Part shown: piece after piece, positions 1 through 7,116 of the stretch
Position numbering within the stretch: position 1 is the stretch's first letter
How the letters are laid out: each line of letters opens with the position of its first letter
NCBI GenBank assembly: GCA_002418705.1
Contig: DIEQ01000015.1
Location: 1-42,632, forward strand
Length of the DNA stretch: 42,632 nt
Source of the DNA: Mageeibacillus sp. UBA5770
GTDB lineage: Bacteria; Bacillota_A; Clostridia; Saccharofermentanales; Saccharofermentanaceae
Direction of reading: 5' to 3'
Notes under the pieces: model-generated
Databases searched by the model: none
What the model saw: the letters and a program-made list of their open reading frames with translations, nothing else
Told to the model about the DNA's origin: nothing
Translations under genes and position numbers: made by a program

Positions 1-463
1 CACAGCGTCCGCACTTGATGCACTTGCTTCCGTCCCTGATGATGGAGAACGACTTATCGTCATATACCGAAGGGCTCTTTACGCCTTCATACGTAATGGA
101 ACGTATCGCATATTCATCAGCCAGAGTCTGAAGCTCACAGTTGCGGTTACGTACACAGGCAAGGCAATCCCTGTTATGATCCGAAAGAATCATTTCGAGT
201 GTTGACTTTCTGGTTGCGCGTACCTTGGCACTGTTGGTATGAACGATCATACCTTCGCTTACAGGCATGACACAGGCGGCAGCCAGTGCACGTGCCTTTT
301 CAATTTCAACAAGACATACGCGGCATGCGCCAGCCTCATTAACTCCCTTAAGGTAACACAGGGTGGGGATCTTAATACCTGCACGTCTGGCCGCCTCAAG
401 AACGGTATACGTGGATGGTACGCTGACCGAAACCCCGTCAATGGTAAGATTCACCATGTTCAC
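1..463 (-). CDS. hydA: [FeFe] hydrogenase catalytic subunit HydA, N-terminal part (partial)
   Basis: Only the N-terminal ~154 codons lie in the window; the gene runs off the left edge. The visible part has a plant-type [2Fe-2S] domain (PTLCYLKGVNEAGACRVC), then a His-ligated [4Fe-4S] motif HNRDCLACVRNRNC (H-x3-C-x2-C-x5-C), and at the edge the start of a ferredoxin domain (CIKCGRC). This order is that of NADH-linked [FeFe] hydrogenases and of NuoG-like subunits. Its position after hydC and hydB favours the hydrogenase, which would make H2 from NADH and reduced ferredoxin in the cytoplasm. The H-cluster domain is outside the window, so a NuoG or formate-dehydrogenase subunit is not excluded. 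The start is GTG at 463 or ATG at 457; an AAGGAG at 475-480 is better spaced for the GTG. Confidence 0.8.
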   Translation of the reverse strand, partial: MNMVNLTIDGVSVSVPSTYTVLEAARRAGIKIPTLCYLKGVNEAGACRVCLVEIEKARALAAACVMPVSEGMIVHTNSAKVRATRKSTLEMILSDHNRDCLACVRNRNCELQTLADEYAIRSITYEGVKSPSVYDDKSFSIIRDGSKCIKCGRC

Positions 464-515
464 TGTTATTCACGCTCCTTTTTGAAAATGACAATTTCAG
501 TGTGACTTATTGTCA

Positions 516-2318
516 TTACTTCTTTACAACAGCCTTAAACTTACATGCCTCCATGCAGGCTCCGCACTTAATGCACTTAGCAGCATCAATGACATAGACC
601 TCTTTGCCGACAACGCCGGAAATACAGTCAACCGGACATTTTTTGGCACAGAGACTGCACTTTTTACACAGGTCAGGCTCGATATAGTACTGTGTCAGTC
701 CTTTACAGACGTGGCAGCGGCACTTCTTATCAACAACATGCTCCATATATTCATTACGGAAATGATGCAGGGTTGACAGGATCGGGTTTGCAGCTGTCTG
801 ACCAAGTGCGCACAGAGAACCGTTTTTAAGAGCTGTAGCAAGTCCCTCAAGCGCTTTAATATCATCAAGTGTACCCGTACCGTCCGTTATCTTTGTAAGA
901 AGCTCATACATGCGCTTGGTACCGATACGGCACGGTGCACATTTGCCGCATGATTCGTCTACCGTGAATTCGAGGAAAAACTTCGCGATGTCGACCATAC
1001 ATGTGTCTTCATCCATGACAATCATTCCGCCGGATCCCATCATGGATCCTACCGAAACCAAATTGTCATAGTCGATGGGCGTATCAAGCAGAGTAGCAGG
1101 AATACAGCCGCCGGAAGGTCCGCCTGTCTGGACAGACTTGAACTTCTTGCCGTTCGGGATACCGCCGCCGATTTCAAATACGATTTCACGGACAGTTGTT
1201 CCCATGGGGATCTCAACAAGACCGACGTTGTTAACCTTGCCGCCGAGGGCAAATACTTTAGTTCCTTTGGAACGCTCGGTACCAATCGATGAGAACCAGT
1301 CAGCCCCGCGATTCAGAATCACAGGAATGTTGGCAAAGGTTTCAACGTTATTAAGAATGGTCGGCTTACCGAACAGACCCTTAACTGCCGGGAAAGGAGG
1401 ACGGGGCGTCGGGTTTCCGCGCATACCTTCGATGGAACGCATGAGAGCCGTCTCTTCTCCGCAGACAAATGCTCCTGCACCCAGACGGATATCAAGGTCA
1501 AAGTCAAATCCGGAATCGAATATATTCTTTCCGAGGAGGCCGTATTCTTTGGCCTGCTCAACCGCAATCGAAAGACGTTCAATGGCAATCGGATACTCTG
1601 CACGTACATAAACATAACCCTGATGAGCGCCGATACAGTAACCGGCAATCGTCATCGCTTCAATTATGCTGTGAGGATCTCCCTCTAAAATTGAACGGTC
1701 CATGAATGCGCCCGGGTCGCCCTCGTCAGCATTACAGCAAACATATTTGACGTCATTTGCAACTTTAGCTGCAAATTCCCATTTGTTTCCAGTCGGGAAG
1801 CCTCCGCCGCCCCTGCCGCGAAGACCGGAGGATTTTATCTCAGCGATGATTGACATTGGATCTCTTTTCTCGGTAAGGATGTTACCAAGAGCAAGGTAAC
1901 CGTCATGTGCGATATACTCATCAATTTTTTCGGGGTTAATGATGCCGCAGTTGCGCAGGGCAACACGAAGCTGCTTCTTAAAGAAGTTATTTTCTTCAGC
2001 ATCAAATGATGATTCTGGCTGAGAGGTTGCTGTCAGTGTCATCAGACGCTGAACATAGCGGCCTTTGAATAAGTGTTCGCTTACAATCTCGTCGACATCT
2101 TCGGGAGTGACACGATAATACATGACACCTTCAGGATAGACCACAACGACAGGGCCTTCGGCGCAAAGACCGAAACAGCCGGTTTTAACAATTTTGATTT
2201 CCTTGTCAAGATCATATGTCGGAAGGAGTTCCGAGAATCGATCCATAATTTGAGGAGAACTCGATGATGTGCATCCGGTTCCGCAGCAGACAAGGACATG
2301 TGCACGAAATAAATCCAT
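516..2318 (-). CDS. hydB: NADH-dependent [FeFe] hydrogenase beta subunit HydB (NuoF-like)
   Basis: The 600-residue protein is the NADH- and FMN-binding subunit of a soluble HydABC hydrogenase. From the N-terminus it has a thioredoxin-like [2Fe-2S] domain (CCGTGC near residue 12, GCFGLC near 47), the NuoF core with the FMN/NADH loop GRGGGGFPTGNKW and the acidic CNADEGDPGAFMDRS, an SLBB region, the [4Fe-4S] motif ESCGKCAPCRIGTKRM, and a C-terminal pair of [4Fe-4S] clusters (CKKCSLCAKKCP and CIKCGACMEAC). The extra N-terminal domain and C-terminal ferredoxin set it apart from respiratory NuoF and match hydrogenase HydB/HndC. Its Shine-Dalgarno AAGGAGG lies inside the end of hydC, with 4 bases between the genes. 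In bifurcating enzymes this subunit splits electrons between NADH and ferredoxin; that activity is inferred here. Confidence 0.92.
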   Translation of the reverse strand: MDLFRAHVLVCCGTGCTSSSSPQIMDRFSELLPTYDLDKEIKIVKTGCFGLCAEGPVVVVYPEGVMYYRVTPEDVDEIVSEHLFKGRYVQRLMTLTATSQPESSFDAEENNFFKKQLRVALRNCGIINPEKIDEYIAHDGYLALGNILTEKRDPMSIIAEIKSSGLRGRGGGGFPTGNKWEFAAKVANDVKYVCCNADEGDPGAFMDRSILEGDPHSIIEAMTIAGYCIGAHQGYVYVRAEYPIAIERLSIAVEQAKEYGLLGKNIFDSGFDFDLDIRLGAGAFVCGEETALMRSIEGMRGNPTPRPPFPAVKGLFGKPTILNNVETFANIPVILNRGADWFSSIGTERSKGTKVFALGGKVNNVGLVEIPMGTTVREIVFEIGGGIPNGKKFKSVQTGGPSGGCIPATLLDTPIDYDNLVSVGSMMGSGGMIVMDEDTCMVDIAKFFLEFTVDESCGKCAPCRIGTKRMYELLTKITDGTGTLDDIKALEGLATALKNGSLCALGQTAANPILSTLHHFRNEYMEHVVDKKCRCHVCKGLTQYYIEPDLCKKCSLCAKKCPVDCISGVVGKEVYVIDAAKCIKCGACMEACKFKAVVKK

Positions 2319-2322
2319 GTTC

Positions 2323-2811
2323 TTATGCCTCCTTATACTTTGCTATGATGCCGGGTAACTCATCAGGTGTAAGACGCCCATAAACGTCATCATTCACAAG
2401 AATGACTGGCGCAAGACCACATGCACCTACGCAGCGGCATGCAGAAATGGAATACTTACCGTCTTTTGTTACTTCACCTGAAGGTATACCAATTGCTTCT
2501 TCTATTTTATCAAGAAGTAATTGAGCACCCTTAACATAGCAAGCAGTTCCAAGACAAACGGTGAATATTGTCTCCCCTTTTGGCTTCAAAGAAAAAAATG
2601 AATAGAAAGAAATTACTCCGTAGACTTCAGCCACGGACACATCGAGAGCCGCTGCTACTTTTTTCTGGACAGACAACGGCAAATAACCATATACTCCCTG
2701 TGCTTTTTGCAAAGTAGCCATTAATGCTTTTTGACCTTCACCCTTGTATTCGGCCAAGATCACATCAAGCTTTGCACTCATCTCTTCCGGAGTCAGTTTT
2801 GTTTTTCCCAC
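2323..2811 (-). CDS. hydC: NADH-dependent hydrogenase gamma subunit HydC (NuoE-like)
   Basis: This is a thioredoxin-like [2Fe-2S] protein of 162 residues, the usual size of NuoE/HydC. It carries a helical N-terminal part (VYGYLPLSVQKKVAAALDVS) and the cluster ligands C-x4-C (CLGTAC) and C-x3-C (CVGAC). It passes electrons within the HydABC complex and is first in the operon, directly upstream of hydB. The start chosen is GTG at 2811, because GGGAGGTGA (2819-2827) sits 7 bases upstream; an ATG at 2844 in the same frame lies before this site and lacks one of its own. The upstream region holds a perfect inverted repeat that may be an operator. Confidence 0.9.
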   Translation of the reverse strand: MGKTKLTPEEMSAKLDVILAEYKGEGQKALMATLQKAQGVYGYLPLSVQKKVAAALDVSVAEVYGVISFYSFFSLKPKGETIFTVCLGTACYVKGAQLLLDKIEEAIGIPSGEVTKDGKYSISACRCVGACGLAPVILVNDDVYGRLTPDELPGIIAKYKEA

Positions 2812-2886
2812 AGTTGACTCACCTCCCAATGCGTAGGATAACATGAATAAATCTCTTGCTCAATTAGATATGGGAAAAATTTTCAA

Positions 2887-2912
2887 GTTTTACATTTATT
2901 TTTATGTAAAAC
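2887..2912. promoter_or_regulatory. Perfect 9-bp inverted repeat upstream of hydC
   Basis: GTTTTACAT (2887-2895) and ATGTAAAAC (2904-2912) are exact reverse complements separated by 8 bases. The site is 76 bases upstream of the hydC start and 43 bases upstream of the rluA-like promoter candidate, in the intergenic region between the divergent genes. It has no T-run on either side, so a protein-binding operator is more likely than a terminator. It does not match Rex, CcpA or Fur consensus sites that I know. No convincing -35/-10 pair for hydC was found next to it. Confidence 0.45.
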
Positions 2913-2954
2913 CACCAAAATGCATTATGATGAAAATCATTTCAGCGCAAATTG

Positions 2955-2983
2955 CTGTCAAATGAAAACTCATAGGGTATAAT
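2955..2983 (+). promoter_or_regulatory. Promoter candidate for the RluA-type gene
   Basis: CTGTCA (2955-2960), a 17-base spacer and a perfect TATAAT (2978-2983) form a sigma-A type promoter, 44 bases before the start codon at 3028. Confidence 0.6.
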
Positions 2984-3027
2984 TGCCTTTATGCCCGGTT
3001 ACACAAAAAAGCAGATAAGGATATCAA

Positions 3028-3915
3028 ATGAAGTTAACATTTATAATCAATAATAACGAGCATGGTAAAGCCGCACACGAAGTTCTCTCCGACCGGATGA
3101 AGATGTCCCGGCTGATGATAAAAAGGATTCGCCTCTATGGCAGGCTTCTGGTTAACGGAGCCTCTGCCAGAATGAAAGACCCGGTTTATACAGGAGATCA
3201 TATTGAAGCACTCTATGAAGATGAGGTTCTTCAGGCTGCCATACGGGAAGATTGTATGATTCCCATCCTTTATGAAGATGAATGGCTGATTGTATGCGAA
3301 AAACCGGCGGGGCTGGTCACACACCCTTCCTGGCAGCATATGGATGATTCCCTAATCCAAAGACTTTCTGAACAGCGCCTTCATCCCGTCATGCGTCTCG
3401 ACCGGGAGACAAGCGGGCTGATCGTCATTGCAAAAAATGGTTTTGCACACCACGTCATATCGAGCGAACCAATGGAGAAGGAATATCTCGGAATCATTCA
3501 CGGAGTCTTTGAAAAGCCGTCAGGTACGATTAATGAACCAATCGGCCGGGCCACTGATTCAATCATGATCCGGATTGTCCGGGAAGACGGTTATCCGTCC
3601 GTCACCCATTATCAGACAGAAAAATACATGCCCCAAAAGGATATATCCCTGGTTCGATTTGTCCTTGAAACGGGACGATGCCATCAAATTCGCGTACATG
3701 CGCGGCATCTGGGCCATCCGCTTGTCGGTGACGGCTTATACGGTCCCTCATCCTGCGATTTTCCGGAACCGGGAATGCCTTCCATCCGAATGGATTCTCA
3801 AATCCAGAGGCAGGCCCTTCATGCCTGTTCTTTAAGTTTCTTTCATCCGATTACGCATGAAAAGCTGCATTTTGAAAGTGAAATTCCGGATGACATGAAG
3901 TCCTTATTGCTCTGA
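3028..3915 (+). CDS. RluA-family pseudouridine synthase
   Basis: This 295-residue protein has an N-terminal S4-like RNA-binding segment (SRLMIKRIRLYGRLLVNG, residues ~28-45) and a pseudouridine synthase domain with the family signature HPVMRLDRETSGLIVIAKN near residues 118-136. The Asp of RLDRETSG is the catalytic residue. A second conserved block, ETGRCHQIRVHARHLGHPLVGD, lies in the C-terminal half. It should convert specific uridines of rRNA or tRNA to pseudouridine; the RluA, RluC and RluD subtypes cannot be told apart here. AAGGAT lies 5 bases before the ATG. The 3' end overlaps the convergent recN by 12 bases, so the two genes share no terminator. Confidence 0.93.
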   Translation: MKLTFIINNNEHGKAAHEVLSDRMKMSRLMIKRIRLYGRLLVNGASARMKDPVYTGDHIEALYEDEVLQAAIREDCMIPILYEDEWLIVCEKPAGLVTHPSWQHMDDSLIQRLSEQRLHPVMRLDRETSGLIVIAKNGFAHHVISSEPMEKEYLGIIHGVFEKPSGTINEPIGRATDSIMIRIVREDGYPSVTHYQTEKYMPQKDISLVRFVLETGRCHQIRVHARHLGHPLVGDGLYGPSSCDFPEPGMPSIRMDSQIQRQALHACSLSFFHPITHEKLHFESEIPDDMKSLLL

Positions 3916-5640
3916 GAAATCAAGTTCCTTTTCCAGATCAGCGGGCAAAAATGACGTGCTTTTTCTTTCAATCAGCTGCGCGGCGAGATCAAGCGATATC
4001 TGATCCTGGCGCTCTCCGGATAAGAGACGCGCAACCTCTTCTACCCGCTCACGATTGTTGAGTTCATAAATCACAGTATGCGTACGGTCGTCTTCAACAT
4101 CCTTGCGGGTCATAAAGTGCTGATCAGCGGCAGCTGCTATCTGGGCCATATGTGTAACGCACAGGACCTGGTGCGTCTGCGAAAGGGTTCTGAGCTTCTG
4201 AGACACGACTGTCGCCGTTTTACCGGATATGCCGGCATCAATTTCGTCAAATATCAGTGTTGGCGTTTCGTCTGCCGATGCAAGGATTGTCTTTATTGCA
4301 AGCATAATCCGCGACGCTTCGCCGCCGGAAGCTATTTTTGCAAGCGGTTTCTCCGGTTCTCCCGGATTCGCCGACATCATAAAAGAAACTTCATCATAAC
4401 CGGTACGCGAAAAAAACCGTTCACGCGGCCGCTGGGTAAACATGACCGAAAAGGTGGAGCCGGGCATTCCAAGATCAGAAAGTTCACTCATGATGCTGCG
4501 GGAAAGTTCGAAAGCTGCAGCCTGACGTGTATTATGAACTTCATCTGCTTTTTCCATGAGAACCTTTTCGAGGGAAAGACGGGTTCGGTGAAGTTCATCG
4601 AGTCGTTTTTCGCTGCCAAGAATCTCGTCCCGTTCCTGCCTTGCCTGTTCAAGAAAAGCAAGCATCTCTTCAATGGTTGAACCATATTTGACCTTAAACC
4701 TGAAGAGCTGGTCAAGCCTTGCCTCGATAGTTGAAAGAGAGACCTGCGGCTGTTCGGATGATGACATGTATGCACAAAGATCGTCAGCAACGCTTTCGAG
4801 AATAAGATAGGCTGACTGATACTGTTCAAAAGTTTTTTTCAGGGCAGGTTCAAGCTTAACAACGGACTCAAGTGTTACAGCCGTCTGTGAAAGAACAGAC
4901 ATTGCCGATTCTTCATTGTCATTGTCAAGAGACTGATAGCAAATTGAAAGTCCCTCGCGGATTTTTTCGTATGAAGACAGAATTCGCTTCTGTCTCATCA
5001 GTTCTTCTTCTTCGCCTTTTTTAAAATCAACATCCTCAAGTTCAGTAATCTGATAAGCAAGCAGATCAGCCCTGCGCGTTCTGGCAGCCGGATCTGTTCC
5101 AAGTCTGCGGATCTCTTCGATGCAGGAACGATACAGCGCAAGCGTCTGTCCGTATGAGACAATCGCATTACGAACAGGAGTATTGCCAAAACGGTCCAGG
5201 AGTTCAAGATGCATTGACGGGACAAATATCGCCTGCTGATCATTCTGGCCATGTATATCGACCAGACGGGAGCCAATATCCTTTAAAGCAGATACGGTAA
5301 TCAGCTTTCCGTTAACGCGTGCGACGGACTTTCCGTCAGCCATTATCTCACGAGAGAGAATCAGCGTATCGTCAGCTTCCGGCGTTATTCCGAGTGCTTC
5401 CAATTCATCACTGGAAATCAGGGCGGATATCTGATCAAAAACAGATTCTATGACTGCTTTTTTACAGCCTGTGCGAACGGCATCCTTACCGATACGGCTT
5501 CCCCGCAGAGCAGAAATTGCATCAATCAACAGTGATTTTCCAGCACCGGTTTCACCGGTAATAATAGTGAAGCCCTTTTGTGGTTCAAATACTGCATTAT
5601 CAATCAAAGCAAAATTGGAAATGTCCATTCTAATCAGCAT
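3904..5640 (-). CDS. recN: DNA repair protein RecN
   Basis: RecN is an SMC-like ATPase that acts early in double-strand break repair. At 578 residues it is of normal length. The Walker A motif GETGAGKS is at residues ~29-36, a long helical coiled-coil region fills the middle, and the C-terminal half has the ABC signature IASGGEASRIMLAIK followed by Walker B TLIFDEIDAGISG. The gene follows argR by 12 bases, the order seen in Bacillus and Clostridia. Its end overlaps the oppositely oriented RluA-type gene. In spore formers spoIVB and spo0A usually come next; here they are absent. Confidence 0.97.
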   Translation of the reverse strand: MLIRMDISNFALIDNAVFEPQKGFTIITGETGAGKSLLIDAISALRGSRIGKDAVRTGCKKAVIESVFDQISALISSDELEALGITPEADDTLILSREIMADGKSVARVNGKLITVSALKDIGSRLVDIHGQNDQQAIFVPSMHLELLDRFGNTPVRNAIVSYGQTLALYRSCIEEIRRLGTDPAARTRRADLLAYQITELEDVDFKKGEEEELMRQKRILSSYEKIREGLSICYQSLDNDNEESAMSVLSQTAVTLESVVKLEPALKKTFEQYQSAYLILESVADDLCAYMSSSEQPQVSLSTIEARLDQLFRFKVKYGSTIEEMLAFLEQARQERDEILGSEKRLDELHRTRLSLEKVLMEKADEVHNTRQAAAFELSRSIMSELSDLGMPGSTFSVMFTQRPRERFFSRTGYDEVSFMMSANPGEPEKPLAKIASGGEASRIMLAIKTILASADETPTLIFDEIDAGISGKTATVVSQKLRTLSQTHQVLCVTHMAQIAAAADQHFMTRKDVEDDRTHTVIYELNNRERVEEVARLLSGERQDQISLDLAAQLIERKSTSFLPADLEKELDFSEQ

Positions 5641-5652
5641 ATGAGGTCATCC

Positions 5653-6129
5653 TTATACATCAGAATTGAGACGCGAAGTCATATCACGAATCGTCTGTGC
5701 CAGCGCAACGGCTTCTTCAGGACTTGGAGTGGCAACAAAAACCGTGTCATCGCCGGCTATGGAACCGACTATCCCCTGAAGGCGGATAGAATCCAGGGCC
5801 GATGCTGCAGCCTGTGCCATGCCCGGCAGCGTCTTTACTACAACCAGGTGCATTGCACACTCACAGCTTATCAGGGACTGTGCAAACACATATAGAAGCC
5901 TTCCGGGAGCAGCATCACCGGTTCTGTCAAGAACACTGTATTTTGAACTGCCGGATGCGGACGTTACTTTGATAATTCCAAGATCCTTAATGTCCCTTGA
6001 CACGGTAGCCTGCGTAATGACCAGACCCTGATCAATCAGTTCACTGACAAGTTCTTCCTGTGTACTGATATCCTTTGAACGGATCAGCCTAAGAATACTT
6101 TCCTGCCGTTCATTTTTGGCTATCTTCAT
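5653..6129 (-). CDS. argR: Arginine repressor ArgR/AhrC
   Basis: The 158-residue protein has an N-terminal winged helix domain (RQESILRLIRSKDISTQEEL, then ITQATVSRDIKDLGIIKV) and a C-terminal arginine-binding oligomerisation domain with GTIAGDDT-like sequence (IVGSIAGDDTVFVATPS). With bound arginine it represses arginine biosynthesis genes by binding ARG boxes; a candidate box lies before argG in this window. The ATG at 6129 is preferred because AAGGGGGAG (6135-6143) sits 5 bases upstream; the longer ATG at 6147 lies before this site. The start lies 20 bases inside the end of nadK, so the two are probably translated together. Confidence 0.95.
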   Translation of the reverse strand: MKIAKNERQESILRLIRSKDISTQEELVSELIDQGLVITQATVSRDIKDLGIIKVTSASGSSKYSVLDRTGDAAPGRLLYVFAQSLISCECAMHLVVVKTLPGMAQAAASALDSIRLQGIVGSIAGDDTVFVATPSPEEAVALAQTIRDMTSRLNSDV

Positions 6130-6985
6130 AGAAGCTCCCCCTTGCACGTATTTTTTGACGGATGGTCTGATAAAAATTTGAATAACCGATCTTCGCTATC
6201 TTCATCGGATGGTCTGATTTACTTACATAAATGCAGTCAAGGGGTGACAGTGCTATGTCATTCCTTCCGTCCATAGATAAAAGCGGCTGTTCATGAAAAT
6301 TCTTCAGCCGTATTTCAACCGTACTGTCTTCTTTAACGACATAGCTTCTGTTGTGAAGCGTGTGCGGACAGATAGGTGTTACGAGGAAAACATCGAGTTC
6401 GGGTTTGACGATCGGTCCTCCTGCTGCAAGGGAATATGCTGTCGAGCCCGTTGGGGTTGACAGGATGACACCGTCACCGGACAGGCGTTCGACATAATCA
6501 TTATCAATAAAAAGGTCAACCGTCAGCACATGAAGAAGAAAACCGCGGGCAATAACCGCGTCATTCAAACAGAGGCCGCGTCCTTTTTCGATACCATCCT
6601 TGTCTTTGACAACGACTTCAAGCTGGATCCTGTTTTCAATCGAGTAATTTCCATCAAGAATCCGATCAAGGGCATCTTCAAACTGTTCAGGCTGTATCTC
6701 CGTTAAAAAACCGATACTTCCGAGGTTTACGCCGATAATCGGCACGTCTTTCGCATAATGATCATGTACAGCTGATAAAAATGTTCCGTCTCCGCCAATA
6801 CTGAAAATCAGGTCGCAGTCTTCATAAGTGGAAACTTCCACCTTGGTTCCTTCGCACAGCGGGGTATTTTGATAACTGTGGTCAACTACTGCGGTTGAGC
6901 CCTTTTCGCGGATACATTCCGCGGCATGTATTGCAAAAGCAAAATCTTTATCTTTATCTTTATTCGAAACGATGCCAAATCTCAT
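6110..6985 (-). CDS. nadK: NAD kinase
   Basis: The enzyme phosphorylates NAD to NADP. The diagnostic motif GGDGTFL is present (FSIGGDGTFLSAVHD), followed by GVNLGSIGFLTE and the NAD-binding LSTPTGSTAYSLAAGGPIV. The length of 291 residues is normal. The ATG at 6985 is 7 bases after GAGGAG; the GTG just before it, at 6988, is the alternative start. The gene is the first of the nadK-argR-recN group and has its own promoter candidate. In many Firmicutes tlyA lies between dxs and nadK; here it is missing. Confidence 0.95.
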   Translation of the reverse strand: MRFGIVSNKDKDKDFAFAIHAAECIREKGSTAVVDHSYQNTPLCEGTKVEVSTYEDCDLIFSIGGDGTFLSAVHDHYAKDVPIIGVNLGSIGFLTEIQPEQFEDALDRILDGNYSIENRIQLEVVVKDKDGIEKGRGLCLNDAVIARGFLLHVLTVDLFIDNDYVERLSGDGVILSTPTGSTAYSLAAGGPIVKPELDVFLVTPICPHTLHNRSYVVKEDSTVEIRLKNFHEQPLLSMDGRNDIALSPLDCIYVSKSDHPMKIAKIGYSNFYQTIRQKIRARGSFYEDSQK

Positions 6986-7041
6986 CACGTATCTCCTCAG
7001 CTTTGAGCACTCTATGCAAAATTATGAATATTATACAGCTG

Positions 7042-7070
7042 ATTATACATGTAAATTCTAGAAAGTTCAC
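7042..7070 (-). promoter_or_regulatory. Promoter candidate for nadK-argR-recN
   Basis: On the minus strand GTGAAC (7070-7065), 17 bases, then a perfect TATAAT (7047-7042). A second TATAAT follows 14 bases downstream. The 131-base gap between dxs and nadK has no terminator, so read-through from dxs is likely as well. Confidence 0.45.
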
Positions 7071-7116
7071 CATGATATATACAAAGATTCGGTATAAGTT
7101 GATATGTCTTTTTTGT

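Noticed and set aside
1075..1611. Plus-strand 178-codon open frame inside hydB
   Set aside because: It is antisense to a strongly conserved gene, shows no family resemblance and has no ribosome site.
2930..2945. Fur-like palindrome TGAAAATCATTTCA between hydC and the RluA-type gene
   Set aside because: The 5-bp arms with a 4-base spacer fit the Fur consensus poorly and are easily found by chance in AT-rich DNA.
4078..4680. Plus-strand 200-codon open frame inside recN
   Set aside because: Antisense shadow of recN; its sequence is compositionally odd (many Cys, Arg, Phe) and unlike a real protein.
7012..7048. ARG-box-like TGAATATTATACA before nadK-argR
   Set aside because: The arms are one base too close for the ArgR consensus; autoregulation is possible but not supported.
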